Source: Rhipicephalus microplus (taxonomy: Eukaryota; Arthropoda; Arachnida; Ixodida; Ixodidae). Taken from it: 64,000 bases of DNA. The position numbers and the translations under genes are program-made. Under the pieces are notes generated by a model, which was not told the DNA's origin, searched no databases, and was given only the letters and a program-made list of their open reading frames with translations. Position 1 is the stretch's first letter. Every line of letters begins with the position of its first letter. Shown piece by piece: positions 11,639 through 22,296 of this stretch. Location of the stretch: assembly GCF_043290135.1 (NCBI RefSeq), contig NC_134709.1:62947056-63011055 (forward strand), given 5' to 3'.

Positions 11639-11803
11639 CTTACAAGAAAACGTATATTTACAGATATTTACAACGATTACACGCGATGACAATGCCTGGT
11701 GCACTGGCGGGCTGGAACCAGTCTCTATCCACTTCGTAGTCTTTTCTTTCAGCCAGGGACCCTCTACCGCTTTATGCCCCAATCCCACTACTGCCTTGTG
11801 GCA
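11639..11803 (-). repeat. 3' LTR (165 bp)
   Basis: Intact LTR copy. Its boundaries are set by comparison with the split 5' LTR and by the ATATT duplication at 11634-11638. The pol stop codon lies 36 bp inside the element from this LTR. A GCGGGGTAG stretch next to it is the only purine-rich candidate for the plus-strand primer. Confidence 0.85.
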
Positions 11804-11839
11804 CTACCCCGCGGCGTTAAAGCGCCGACCCGGCGCTTG

Positions 11840-14800
11840 TCACGAAAGGGGAGTGTTGGGTGACACATAAGGCTTCAGTCTTACGACGTGCACAACAGTG
11901 GATGGTGGTGGCATTGAGTGCGCTTCGTCGACGACTCGCTGTCTCTCGTAGGTGAGGTTGGTGATCTTGCGAAGGACTTTGTATGGTCCGTCATAGCGAA
12001 ATAAAAGTTTTTCTGAGAGGCCGATGTGACGACATGGGGTCCACAAGAGTACGAGAACACCTGGTGCATACGAAACTTCGCGGTGGTGATGATCGTATCG
12101 ATCTTTCTGAGAGGCTTGAGAAAGCATGAGTCGTTTGCGGGCAATCTGTCGTGCTGCGTCGGCTCGCTCTATGGCAACGCGGACGTATGTGACAGGGGAG
12201 CTTGAACCAGCGGGAAGGAGTGTATCAAGAGGCAGAGAGGGTTCCTGTCCATAAAGAAGGTAGAACGGGGAATAGCCTGCGGTGTCATGTCTGGAGGAGT
12301 TGTAAGCAGGTGACGTAGGGTAACGTTGCGTCCCAGTCACGGTGGTCTGGAGAAACATACATTGACAACATGTCCGTGATAGTGCGATTCAGGCGCTCTG
12401 TAAGTCCATTAGTTTGTGGATGGTATGCCGTTGTAAACTTGTGGTTCGTGGAACAGGAACGTACGATATCCTGGACGACGCGAGATAAAAAGTATCGGCC
12501 TTGATCAGTAACGAGCTGTCGAGGAGCGCCGTGATGCAATATGATGTCATGTAGCAGAAAGTCGGCGACATCGGTAGCGCAGCTGGTAGGAAGAGCGCGG
12601 GTGATCGCGTAACGTGTCGCGTAGTCGGTCGCCACGGCAACCCATTTGTTCCCGGAGGCAGAAGTGGGAAATGGCCCGAGAAGGTCGAGCCCTACGCGGT
12701 AGAATGGTTCAGCAGGGATCTCAATAGGGTTAAGAAGGCCAGCTGGAAGCGATGTTGGTCGTTTTCGACGTTGACAAAGGTCGCAGCTGGCGACATACTT
12801 TTGCACAGAGCGATATAGGCGTGGCCAGAAAAAACGGCGCCGGACGCGATCATAAGTGCGGGTGACTCCCAGGTGACCAGCGGCAGGTTCATCGTGAAGC
12901 TGTCGGAGAACATCTACACGCAAATGGGAAGGCACGACGAGAAGGCGGTCAGGACCATTAGGGCGCATGTTGTGGCGGTAGAGAACTCCTTCATGAAGGA
13001 AATACAAGTTCAGAGAAGTGGGTGGAGTAGCGGAACTCAGGCTTTCTATGATGGGAAATAAATCCGGGTCGCGGCGTTGCTCAGAAGCGATATCAAGAAA
13101 GTCTGATATTGATAAGACGCAAGCCTCTGTAGCTCTCTCTGTGGCGTCTGGTGGATCCACTGGATACCGTGACAGGCAGTCGGCGTCTTGATGGAGGTGA
13201 CCAGATTTATAGACGACCGAGAAGGTGTATTCTTGGAGGCGTAGAGACCAACGACCGAGACGTCCCGTGGGATCCTTTAGCGAGGAAAGCCAGCAGAGTG
13301 CATGATGATCAGTTACAACAGTAAAACTGCGGCCGAAGAGGTACGGGCGAAATTTAGCGACAGCCCAAACAAGAGCAAGACACTCTCTTTCGGTGATGGA
13401 ATAGTTACTCTCGGCAGGGGATAAAAGGCGGCTGGCGTAGGCGATTACACAGTGACGTTCATGCTGACGCTGAGCTAAAACAGCACCAATTCCATGGCCA
13501 CTCGCGTCCGTACGAACTTCTGTCGGGGCAGTCTGATCGAAGTGGGCTAATATTGGCGTAGTCGTGAGGGCTGCAATGATTGCCGAAAATGCAGCACTCT
13601 GAGGCGAATTCCAAGTAAATGGGACGTCTTTTTTAAGAAGCTCGGTGAGAGGCCGCGCAATATCGGCGAAATTTCGGATGAAGCGGCGGAAATAGGAGCA
13701 CAAACCAAGGAAGCTCCGGACATCCTCATGAGAAGAGGGCACGGGAAATTGAGTCAATGCGCGAATTTCGTTCGGATCGGGCTGTACCCCAGATGCGTTA
13801 ACGAGGTGACCAAGTACAGTTATTTCGCGACGGCCGAAACGGCATTTGAAGGAGTTCAGCTGGAGACCAGCGTTGCGAAATACTTGGAGAATACAGGACA
13901 GTCGCTCTAGATGGCTTGCAAACGTCGGTGAAAAAACAATTATATCATCTAAGTAGCATAAGCAAGTGGACCATTTGAAGCCGCGCAGAAGGGAGTCCAT
14001 CATACGCCCAAAGGTGGCCGGCGCATTACAAAGCCCAAACGGCATTACTTTAAATTGGTATAACCCATCGGGGGTTACAAATGCTGTTTTTTCTCGGTCT
14101 CGTGGGTCAACAGCGATCTGCCAATAACCAGATCGAAGGTCAATGGACGAGAAAAACTTTGCGCCATGAAGGCAGTCAAGGGCGTCATCTATTTTTGGTA
14201 AAGGGTAAACGTCCTTCTTAGTGACCTTGTTGAGACGTCTATAGTCGACGCAAAACCGCCATGGGTTGTCCTTCTTCTTGACAAGGACGACCGGGGATGC
14301 CCACGGACTAGATGAGTGTTCGACGACGCCTTTGGCGAGCATTTTCTCGACCTCTTTCTGGATGACAGAGCGTTCGGCAGTGGAGACGCGGTAAGGGCGG
14401 CGATGAATTGGGTTGGCATCGCCGGTGTTGATGTGATGGGTCACAACTGATGTCTGGCCTAAAGGGCGGTTGTCAAGATCGAATATGTCCGCATAGGATG
14501 TCAACAGACGGTGGAGGTCTTGTGCTTCGGAGGGCGAAAGATCTGGCGCTATCATTTTGGCAATGTCAATGCTTGACAGGTTGGGCGCAGTGAGCAAGTT
14601 GACGTGCGGAGTAGGTTGCTGAGCCGACAGTTCAGAAATATCACACTCTTGCAACGACGACATGACGCCTAGTTTAATACCAGCAGGCAGCACATGCGTG
14701 GAGAAACCAAAGTTCAAAAGGGACAGATGGGTCTGATTGTGGCATACTCTCACCACGGTGTGCGGGACAGCAATGGAGTGCTTTAGCACAACGTCGGTAA

Positions 14801-15290
14801 TAGGTGAAACGACATATTCACCATCGCGCACAGGCGGATTACACACGAGCTGCACGTAAGTCGCGGCTTGCGGCGGAAGATGCAGGAACTCGGTGGCACA
14901 AAGGTGACTTTGAGCGTCATGGGCAACAGCGGCGTCAAAAGGCAGTTCCAACTGAAGAAGACCCGTCGAGCAGTCGATAAGGGCGGAGTGCGCAGAGAGA
15001 AAGTCGAGGCCAAGAATCACATCATGTGGGCACTGCTCAAGCACGGTGAACAATACGACGGTCTGGCGCCCAGCAATACACATGCGAGAGGTACACATGC
15101 CGAGAACGGCAGATGTGCTCCCATCGGCAAGCATTACTGCACACTTAATAGGAGGCGTGATCACTTTTCGCAGTTTAATACAGAGAGCAGCGCTCATGAC
15201 TGAAATTTGTGCACCAGTGTCTATGAGGGCTGTAACGGTAACGTCATCCACCAAAAGGTCCAAAACATTGCGGCGTGTAGGAATCGTCAA
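11840..15290 (-). pseudogene. pol: Ty3/Gypsy pol polyprotein (protease-RT-RNase H-integrase), one frameshift
   Basis: This is the pol region of the LTR element. In order it shows an aspartic protease (DTGA near residue 24), reverse transcriptase (YLDD near residue 445, about 13945-13955), RNase H (TDASG and the VVTDHHAL region), and an integrase with an HHCC zinc finger (CDLCQRRK) and a D,D,E catalytic core (GLDLLGPFP, TDQG, HPQTNGLTERLNR). The reading frame is open from 15290 to about 12310. It then shifts, and the rest of the integrase C-terminal region (YSPFYLLYGQEP, RYDGPYKVL) continues in another frame to a stop at 11840. The break looks like a 2-nt loss near 12310, because the two frames join within one conserved segment. 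Pol has no ATG of its own and lies in a different frame from gag, so translation by ribosomal frameshifting from gag is likely. Confidence 0.9.
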
Positions 15291-15346
15291 CAGAGGATTT
15301 GCAGAATGGGTCGTTAATGCAGCGTCACCTCCGGGAGCTGCATGGT

Positions 15347-16606
15347 CTAGTTTCCCGAGGTTGAGGGCCCAGGTCGTGCAGGGGACCTGGATCGAGAAAT
15401 CATCGGCGAGAGAGATCGGCGGCCTTGGGGTGATGGTGACCGGCTGAACCTTCGGCCCTGAACGTTAGTAGGAGCAGGCTGTGGATCGTACGAAGTAGAA
15501 AAGCGGCGAGAACTGCCTTCAAAGCGACGCCATGTCCCAGTGTTCCAAGATGAATTGGATGACCAACGATTGCGACAGTAGCGTGCAATGTGGCCGGCGC
15601 GAGAGCAGTGAAAGCAGATCGGTCTATCATCCGACGTTCTCCATTCAGCAGGGTTCCGGTAGCGGGAAGGGTAGCGTGAAGGGTACACCGGAATCTGGTT
15701 AACAGAAGCCGAGCTCTCGGTGGTGCGAACGGCGCAAACAGGTGTGATGCCGAGATTTGCTATTTCTTGGCGAACGACGGCTTGGATGAGGGAGACGGTG
15801 GATGCGTTGTCTTGAGGACCGTCAGAGGCGATGACTGCAAGAGCCATTGCTTCGAGTTCACGACGAACGATTCGGGTGGCATTTTCGGACGATGTAGTTT
15901 GCGTGAACTTGGGGCTGTCTTCACAGGTCGAAGTGGCTGCAGTATTAGGCAGACGCGCAAACTGGCGGGTTATGCGACGGTTCTTGGCGTGCTCGAAGCG
16001 CTGACACTCCTTCACAACCGCGTCGACGGTGGCGCAATCTTTAATGATAAACAAATTGAAGGCGTCATCGGCAATTCCCTTCAATATGTGAGCGATTTTG
16101 TCAGTTTCGCTCATGTTCTCGTCCACCTTTCGACAGAGGCCCAATACGTCCTGTATGTAGGATACATATGATTCTGTCGATGTCTGCACGCGACATTCCA
16201 GGTCTTTCCTCGCGGCCTGCTGTCGCCCAAATGGCCTGCTGAATAACTCGAGAAGCTTCAATTTGCAAACGTCCCAGCTGGTCGATTCCGACTCATGCGT
16301 CTCATACCAGGTGAGCGCCGTATCCCGCAAGTAAAATACAACGTTGGCCAGCATCAACGTAGGGTCCCACCTATAGTATTCGCTCACGCGCTCGTACAAA
16401 GCGACCCAATCTTCAACATTCACCTTGTCCTTGCCTGTGCCCGAGAAGGTTCCGGGGTCTCGTGGAGGCAGGAGAATCAGAGGAGGCAGCTGGTGCTGGT
16501 GCTGCTGGTGCTGGTGCTGCTGGTGCTGGTGCTGGTGCTGGTGCTGGTGCTGCTGCTGCTGCAGCTGCGGCTGCTGTTGCTCTTGTGGGTGGGCCTGTTG
16601 AGCCAT
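15347..16606 (-). CDS. gag: Gag of the Ty3/Gypsy element
   Basis: Gag forms the capsid/nucleocapsid of the retrotransposon particle. The reading frame is open from next to the LTR, but the first ATG is at 16606, giving about 419 codons. After the start comes a long Gln/His tract (HQHQHQHQHQQHQHQQ), encoded by a CTG/GTG-type triplet run at 16490-16570. A Gag-typical capsid region follows (DWVALYERVSEYYRWDP, LTWYETHE), then one CCHC zinc knuckle (CFHCSRAGHIARYC) and an Arg/Ser-rich C terminus. The frame ends at 15347, upstream of the protease in another frame. It is intact. The Q/H run is unusually pure and probably polymorphic in length. Confidence 0.88.
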   Translation of the reverse strand: MAQQAHPQEQQQPQLQQQQHQHQHQHQHQQHQHQQHQHQLPPLILLPPRDPGTFSGTGKDKVNVEDWVALYERVSEYYRWDPTLMLANVVFYLRDTALTWYETHESESTSWDVCKLKLLELFSRPFGRQQAARKDLECRVQTSTESYVSYIQDVLGLCRKVDENMSETDKIAHILKGIADDAFNLFIIKDCATVDAVVKECQRFEHAKNRRITRQFARLPNTAATSTCEDSPKFTQTTSSENATRIVRRELEAMALAVIASDGPQDNASTVSLIQAVVRQEIANLGITPVCAVRTTESSASVNQIPVYPSRYPSRYRNPAEWRTSDDRPICFHCSRAGHIARYCRNRWSSNSSWNTGTWRRFEGSSRRFSTSYDPQPAPTNVQGRRFSRSPSPQGRRSLSPMISRSRSPARPGPSTSGN

Positions 16607-16697
16607 TGCAGGAAAATGAAGGTGGCGACCACTCCGAAGTTCCGTGTTGGTTTGCCGGAAAAGCCAGGTAGGCGTACCCCGCACCTCCACCAATAAT

Positions 16698-16781
16698 CTT
16701 ACAAGAAAACGTATATTTACAGATATTTACAACGATTACACGCGATGACAATGCCTGGTGCACTGGCGGGCTGGAACCAGT
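16698..16781 (-). repeat. 5' LTR, gag-proximal half
   Basis: These 84 bp match the corresponding part of the 3' LTR with no mismatch. The LTR is cut at CCAGT (16777-16781), where the LINE is inserted. The remaining 81 bp lie at 22297-22377. Confidence 0.9.
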
Positions 16782-17129
16782 TGTTGTTGTTGTTGTTGTT
16801 GCCCCTTCGCACTGGCACATACCCACTATGGGGGATTGGCCATGAAATCTAGAAGTATCCTATATGAGATATATTAAAAGGTTTATCCTTAATGAAAAAA
16901 CTAATGATGTAATAGAAAATAATAATTAACTAAAAAGGAATATTAAACTAAACAAATAATTGAAGATTGAATCAAGAAGAGAAAAGGTGAGGTAATACTA
17001 CAGTGGAAGACAGAAATTTTGAGTAGACCAGACAATCGAGCTTATCTCACCCGGTCACAATCAAATGAATATGCAAATTTCATTCAAAATTAGACAAGTG
17101 TCTTTAGAAATATATTTAAGCAGGCATTA

Positions 17130-20100
17130 TTATGACATGCGCTTTGATTCTCGAATGAAATTGCATACAGCATCGAATACGCTCCTGTGGCAATGTCCCA
17201 AGCTAAAGGCACCGAAACTTAGAACATTATCTGCAGTTAAATTTAAACCTACTGCTTGAAACGGAACAATTAAAAGTCTTTTCCTAATTAATGAATAGTT
17301 TTTACATGTTATAAAGTAATGCTCTATTGTTTCCGTTTCTTCACAGAATGGACACAGGGGGGATATCGCCAGACCAGCTCTGTGCAAGTAAAAGTTTAAT
17401 GGAGGGACACGACATCGAAATTTGGTTAAAATAACTTCTAACTTTTTAGATTGACTCCACTGAGGTTTCCAGGGGTATGTTAGGTGCTGATAGTCCGTAT
17501 ATTTAGTAATATTTTCCATAATATCCGTATAAATAGCCCATTTTCTATATCTGATCGACACTATGTGTTCCGATTCTGGTAGTACCGAGATCACAGGGCC
17601 ATCAAGTGTGGCTCGAGATAGTGAATCGGCTATTTCATTCAACCGTATGCCACAGTGTCCCGGGACCCAGACTAACTTCAGGAACTTCACATGAGGTGGA
17701 ACTAATGTTTGTAATGTCGCTAGAGCTCTTGATTGTTCTGAAGCTGTGAGAGTAGTACACAGCGAAAGAGAATCAGTAATTATCATTGCACTCTCTTCGT
17801 TTGAAGGAAGTTTTCGTAGCGCTAAAATAATAGCCAGGAGCTCAGCTTCGAAAACCGGAGTGAAGTCTGGTAGTCTTACCGAGAATGACCAACCGAGGTA
17901 ATCTGAGACGATTCCTACTGCTGCCTTTTCTTTATTCACAGAAGCGTCTGTGGCTATTATGTTCTTTATTTCCGCATGAGCTATGTAGTCTTCTAACCTG
18001 TCATTTAAGTAACTCGAAGATTGAAACTTAGATAGTGGGGGAAAAATTTCATCACATTCTATCGTAATATTGTGATTTAATGCTTTGGTTCCAATTACCG
18101 ATCTGATATCCACCTTTATGCTTTCAAGTTTCTTTTGTACAAAAATAATCTGGGGAGTACGAAAGCGTGGCCAGTGAGCGAGGAAGAAGGCGTCGGGGTC
18201 ACTAATAAAGGCATATGCAGACCGTCTCGCTGATAAGCCGTAAAATTTCAAGTATGTTTGTACTGTTAAGATACGGAATCGGCAAAGAATAGTTGGTATG
18301 CGAGCTTCCTGATATAGTACATTAATAGCGACATACCTGGGTAGTCGCAAACACAACCGTAACGCTTCTCGCTCTAATAGAACTAACGGTTTAATTTTGT
18401 ACGTAGGGCCACCCGAAAATAATATACACCCAAATTCGAGTATTGGGCGCATGTACATTTTATATATCATTAATAAGGTGTGTCTACGTAACCCATATTT
18501 TCTGTTGCTCAACCTTCGCAATAAGCCTGAAGCTCGTTGTGCCTTTGCCACGTTATAGTCTATGTGAGGGCTCCAGTTAAGTTTCTCGTTATAAATAATG
18601 CCCAAATATTTGATAGACTCTACTTGTGGAATCGGTTCCTGATTATAAAGTACTGAAATTTGAATAGAATCTGCTATAGGGAACACCAGGAGCGCACTTT
18701 TACTGATGTTTAGAGACAATGAAATTGAATGCAGCCAAATTTCAAGAGAATACATGTACTTTTGCAATTTTTGATGCAAAGAATAAATGTCACTATCTGC
18801 AACGAAAAATGCAATGTCGTCTGCATAAATGTAGACAGTGATATCTCGTTCAATGGGAATTGAGCTCATCAACACATTGAATAACAGCGGAGATAGGACC
18901 GCCCCTTGAGGTACTCCACGTTGCTGTTTGAATTTAGATGAGTGACATCCATCCTTTGCACAATAAAATTCTCTCGATTTTAGAAACTCTGCTACCCAAT
19001 CAACAATATAACGCGGAAAGTCACATTCGTGTAAAGAATTCAATAAAATTGAGTGCTCAACGCTATCATAAGCTTTAGCTATGTCTAGTGTTACTAGTAC
19101 CGCGTATTGTCGTCTTTTTCGGGCAAGCTGTATTCGGCTCTCTAAGTCGGCATGAGCACACCAAATTGAGCATTCGCTACGAAAACCTATTTGAAATGGT
19201 TTCAATATTAGCTTGTCAGCCATCCAAACTTTTATTCTATTATTGAGAACTCTCTCTATAATTTTGATCAGGTGAGATGTTAGAGAGATTGGTCTGATGT
19301 TGTCAATGTTAATACCTGACCCTTGTTTTTTTAATATGGGAATCACTCTAGCTATTTTCCAGTCATGTGGTATCCAGGCATTGCTTAAGGAATAGTTTAT
19401 AAGGTTGAGGACGTCGCCGGGTGATATCTGGAATAAAATTTTAATCATAGGAACTGTTATACCGTCAGGACCAGGAGCCGAAGAGGGTAAGTTTCTAATT
19501 ACGCTTGACATTTCGGACAATGTCACTTTTTCGTAGTCAGTCTTTATAGAGGACTTTTGCCAGTTGATTGTCAAAGTCGACGAAAATCTGTTAGCTAAAC
19601 CTCTTCCGATTGCCTCTAACGAATTAGTCATTTCTTCCGTCGATAACCTGTCATAATCAGAGTTAGCTAGAGACGGCAGAATTTTGCGCGATCTCATATA
19701 TCGGAATAACGCTTTCTTATTTCTAGGTTTGGAAAGAAAGTCGAAATGTTTTTTGTCATAGTCTTCTTTAGCTTTAGCCACGGTGCGCTTAAATGTAGCA
19801 GCAATAAACTTGTAATCTGCCCAATTTTTGGGGGACTGATTATGAATTAGCTGCTTCCAAGCCGCTTGTCGTCGTCTATGATCACGAGAGCACTCAGAAT
19901 TCCACCACTGGCTACAAGGCTTTCTCGTATCAGACTCAATAGAAAATTCTGCTTTTTTGAACGTTCTTTTAATTACCGCACTTAATTTCATGGCTTTATT
20001 TTCATCGTTGTCTTCAGTGGGGGTAGTCAAAGCAACTTCTAGGTCATTTTTAAATTTGGAATAATTGATAAAGGTTCGAGCTTGGGAGTAAGATGGAATA

Positions 20101-20759
20101 ATGGGGCAAGAAATTTCAAACAGTACTGGTAAGTGGTCACTGTTGGTGGCGCAGTCTAGAGTAGTCCAAGATACGCTAGAAATACCCGAGCTTATAAAAC
20201 TCAAATCTAAGGCAGAGCGGGATCGGTCTCGGATAAATGTGGGAGTTCTAGCGTTGAGGCATGATAAATTATGGTCTATAGACCAGTCCCACAAGCGTTG
20301 TCCACATTGATCAGTCCTAAAACCCCAACTAGTGTGGTGAGAATTAAAATCTCCAACCATAATTTTTTCTGTGCACCACGAACTAACAGCCATGTCTAAA
20401 CATCGCGTGTCTTGTACACCCAGAGGAAAGTAAAGATTTACCAGAGAGAAGGGAGAGCATCCAGGCAAGGTGATGTCTAAAGCGAAAATTTCACATTCGG
20501 GGGATATACTTTTGTACGAAGTTTTGATCTTTGAACTAATTTTATTATTGACAAAGAACGCTAAACCTCCACCTTTGGATGGGCGATCCAGGCGAAAAGA
20601 CCGGAAATTAGGTAGGTAAAACGAATTATGTGCTGACAGCCACGTTTCTTGCAGTGCAATAATGTCTGGATTGAATTTACAAGATAAATACAATAAATCT
20701 GTACTAGCTGAATGAATAGATCGGCAGTTCCAATGAAGAATTTTGATAGAACCTATCAT
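17130..20759 (-). CDS. LINE ORF2: endonuclease / reverse transcriptase / RNase H
   Basis: This 1209-residue protein carries out target-primed reverse transcription of the LINE. Residues 1 to about 230 form an AP-endonuclease-like domain (HWNCRSI, QETWLS, GDFNSHHTSWG). Reverse transcriptase follows at about 450-750 (APGPDGI, YADDIAFF near 643), then RNase H at about 930-1060 (ATDASV, EAELLAI, ITDSLS, WVPGHCGI). A C-terminal zinc motif (CPFCEETETIEHYFITC) lies near 1134. The ATG at 20759 overlaps the ORF1 stop in an ATGA arrangement, suggesting termination-reinitiation. The frame is open throughout and the catalytic residues I can check are present. The length is normal for I-type ORF2. Confidence 0.93.
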   Translation of the reverse strand: MIGSIKILHWNCRSIHSASTDLLYLSCKFNPDIIALQETWLSAHNSFYLPNFRSFRLDRPSKGGGLAFFVNNKISSKIKTSYKSISPECEIFALDITLPGCSPFSLVNLYFPLGVQDTRCLDMAVSSWCTEKIMVGDFNSHHTSWGFRTDQCGQRLWDWSIDHNLSCLNARTPTFIRDRSRSALDLSFISSGISSVSWTTLDCATNSDHLPVLFEISCPIIPSYSQARTFINYSKFKNDLEVALTTPTEDNDENKAMKLSAVIKRTFKKAEFSIESDTRKPCSQWWNSECSRDHRRRQAAWKQLIHNQSPKNWADYKFIAATFKRTVAKAKEDYDKKHFDFLSKPRNKKALFRYMRSRKILPSLANSDYDRLSTEEMTNSLEAIGRGLANRFSSTLTINWQKSSIKTDYEKVTLSEMSSVIRNLPSSAPGPDGITVPMIKILFQISPGDVLNLINYSLSNAWIPHDWKIARVIPILKKQGSGINIDNIRPISLTSHLIKIIERVLNNRIKVWMADKLILKPFQIGFRSECSIWCAHADLESRIQLARKRRQYAVLVTLDIAKAYDSVEHSILLNSLHECDFPRYIVDWVAEFLKSREFYCAKDGCHSSKFKQQRGVPQGAVLSPLLFNVLMSSIPIERDITVYIYADDIAFFVADSDIYSLHQKLQKYMYSLEIWLHSISLSLNISKSALLVFPIADSIQISVLYNQEPIPQVESIKYLGIIYNEKLNWSPHIDYNVAKAQRASGLLRRLSNRKYGLRRHTLLMIYKMYMRPILEFGCILFSGGPTYKIKPLVLLEREALRLCLRLPRYVAINVLYQEARIPTILCRFRILTVQTYLKFYGLSARRSAYAFISDPDAFFLAHWPRFRTPQIIFVQKKLESIKVDIRSVIGTKALNHNITIECDEIFPPLSKFQSSSYLNDRLEDYIAHAEIKNIIATDASVNKEKAAVGIVSDYLGWSFSVRLPDFTPVFEAELLAIILALRKLPSNEESAMIITDSLSLCTTLTASEQSRALATLQTLVPPHVKFLKLVWVPGHCGIRLNEIADSLSRATLDGPVISVLPESEHIVSIRYRKWAIYTDIMENITKYTDYQHLTYPWKPQWSQSKKLEVILTKFRCRVPPLNFYLHRAGLAISPLCPFCEETETIEHYFITCKNYSLIRKRLLIVPFQAVGLNLTADNVLSFGAFSLGHCHRSVFDAVCNFIRESKRMS

Positions 20760-22093
20760 TTTGACAGAATTGTTTCGGCAACTACCTTATCTAAAATGCT
20801 GTCTTTAAGAAAATCGCTCTTCGATAGGTTCTCCTTCTGGTATTTTTTGTTTTTTGAATGTTTTGAAGAGCCAGTATTTTTGGAGACAGGGGATCGAGTG
20901 CGCTTTAGGGATTTGATGTCCATGTCCATATCATCATAATCCTGATCATCCTCTAGTATGTCTTCACCTATCCTCTGGTTGTCTGTACAAGAGGGCCCTG
21001 CAGCCTGTACCCCTGAAGGAGATGACTCTGCGTCTGCTTCACTTGGTGGGAGAGTTACGTTGTCTTGGGAAGTATCCTTCATATCTCTTGGTGTCCCATA
21101 TATTTGCGTCAACTGAGTGGCTACAATATGAGATAAGGAGTCACAAAGGGTGGTGGCCAGGCGATCTATAGCTTTCTCCATCGCTTTTTCAATCATGTCT
21201 GCAATGGACACTGAAAGAGAAGCTTCTAAAGTTGCATTATGTCGGGCTGCAACACCAGCATATCCCTGGGTTCTTGCCTGAATTTCAGCGATGGCGTCTT
21301 TTCGTGAACAGCGTCTGCGATCAACAATTTCCATAATTTGAGTCTCCCGCGCTTTGGCTGAGCAATTAGCGTTATCTGCGCAGTGCTGCTCATGACAAAG
21401 ACAACACTTTTCTTCAGTACAATTGCATTCATTTGCAGTATGTGCCTCACCACATTTTCGGCATCTGGGAGCTGACCTACATCCTTTTAAAGTGTGTCCA
21501 TAGCGCCAACATTTCTGACACTGGAGGGGACGAGGTGACAGTTGTTCGACTCTGAATATTAAAGGCCACGCCTTGATTTCAGTGGGGCGAATCGACCCGG
21601 CAAATGTGACAATTACAGACTCAGTAGGGATCTTTGTCTGTTCTACAACTCGTGAGCATCTATAAACTGCAATAGCACCTGCCTCAGAGAACATCTCTAG
21701 GACCTCAGCTGGAGTCATGTTGATGTCTACGCCTCGGACAATACCTCTGACGCATGCTAGGTGAGGAGGAATGAAGGCGCTCACCGGATTGGTAGCGAAC
21801 ATCGAGCATTTAAGTAAGTCTTTGACACAGAGCTGGTCAGGAGAAAAGCAGACAATGCCTCCCTTGCCAAACTGCCGGACCTCTGTGATGGTGTGATAGT
21901 GAGTTGTCGCTGCTTTGAGTTCCGACTGGATCACTTTAGGGTTTTTCATCTTAATGACTCCGTCGTTGCTTGGGACTAGGGCCACAGGAACGGAAGCGAC
22001 GCCATTGCGTAGGAACTGGTCCACTGGTAGCTCCTGCGGTGAAAGAGAAGCAGACCAGAGATAAGTCCCTGGTCCAGGCGAAGAAAGCGGCAT
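20756..22093 (-). CDS. LINE ORF1: gag-like nucleic-acid-binding protein
   Basis: This 445-residue protein is the RNA-binding partner of ORF2. Three closely spaced cysteine/histidine knuckles lie at about residues 190-240 (CQKCWRYGHTLKGC, CRKCGEAHTANEC, CCLCHEQHCADNANC). They are preceded by an RRM-like region, typical of I/Jockey-type ORF1. The C terminus is acidic, then lysine-rich. The start at 22093 is the first ATG after the presumed 5' UTR. The stop overlaps the ORF2 start. No breaks are seen. Confidence 0.88.
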   Translation of the reverse strand: MPLSSPGPGTYLWSASLSPQELPVDQFLRNGVASVPVALVPSNDGVIKMKNPKVIQSELKAATTHYHTITEVRQFGKGGIVCFSPDQLCVKDLLKCSMFATNPVSAFIPPHLACVRGIVRGVDINMTPAEVLEMFSEAGAIAVYRCSRVVEQTKIPTESVIVTFAGSIRPTEIKAWPLIFRVEQLSPRPLQCQKCWRYGHTLKGCRSAPRCRKCGEAHTANECNCTEEKCCLCHEQHCADNANCSAKARETQIMEIVDRRRCSRKDAIAEIQARTQGYAGVAARHNATLEASLSVSIADMIEKAMEKAIDRLATTLCDSLSHIVATQLTQIYGTPRDMKDTSQDNVTLPPSEADAESSPSGVQAAGPSCTDNQRIGEDILEDDQDYDDMDMDIKSLKRTRSPVSKNTGSSKHSKNKKYQKENLSKSDFLKDSILDKVVAETILSK

Positions 22094-22296
22094 CTGTCTG
22101 GATTGACTAGCCAGAAGGGTACTAGCTAATCAATGCTACGGCTTTAGATACGCCTATCCAAGAAGAAATTCAGTAGAGGCTACTCAGATTTCAGCCAAAC
22201 CCCCAGAGCAAGCAAGCGTGCGAGCGCACAAGATTCACAGGGCGTCCTGATCACAGGGCAAACACAGCGCGACCATACGCGACCGAGAATCCCAGT

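Larger units (their letters stand above)
16782..22291 (-). mobile_element. Full-length I-type non-LTR retrotransposon inserted in the 5' LTR
   Basis: This element of about 5.5 kb runs on the minus strand. Its parts are a 5' UTR (about 22291-22094), ORF1, ORF2 overlapping by 4 nt, a short 3' UTR, and a (CAA)n tail at 16801-16782. It is flanked by CCAGT on both sides (16777-16781 and 22292-22296). Both ORFs are open and all expected domains are present, so it may be a recently active copy. APE endonuclease, RT and RNase H in ORF2 with a triple-CCHC ORF1 match the I superfamily. The exact clade is not resolved. Confidence 0.92.

Noticed and set aside
16413..16826. Ala/Pro-rich, Leu/Val-rich and Ala/Gly-rich ORFs overlapping gag
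   Set aside because: They are shadows of the Gln/His triplet tract in other frames. Only the Gag frame carries a zinc knuckle.
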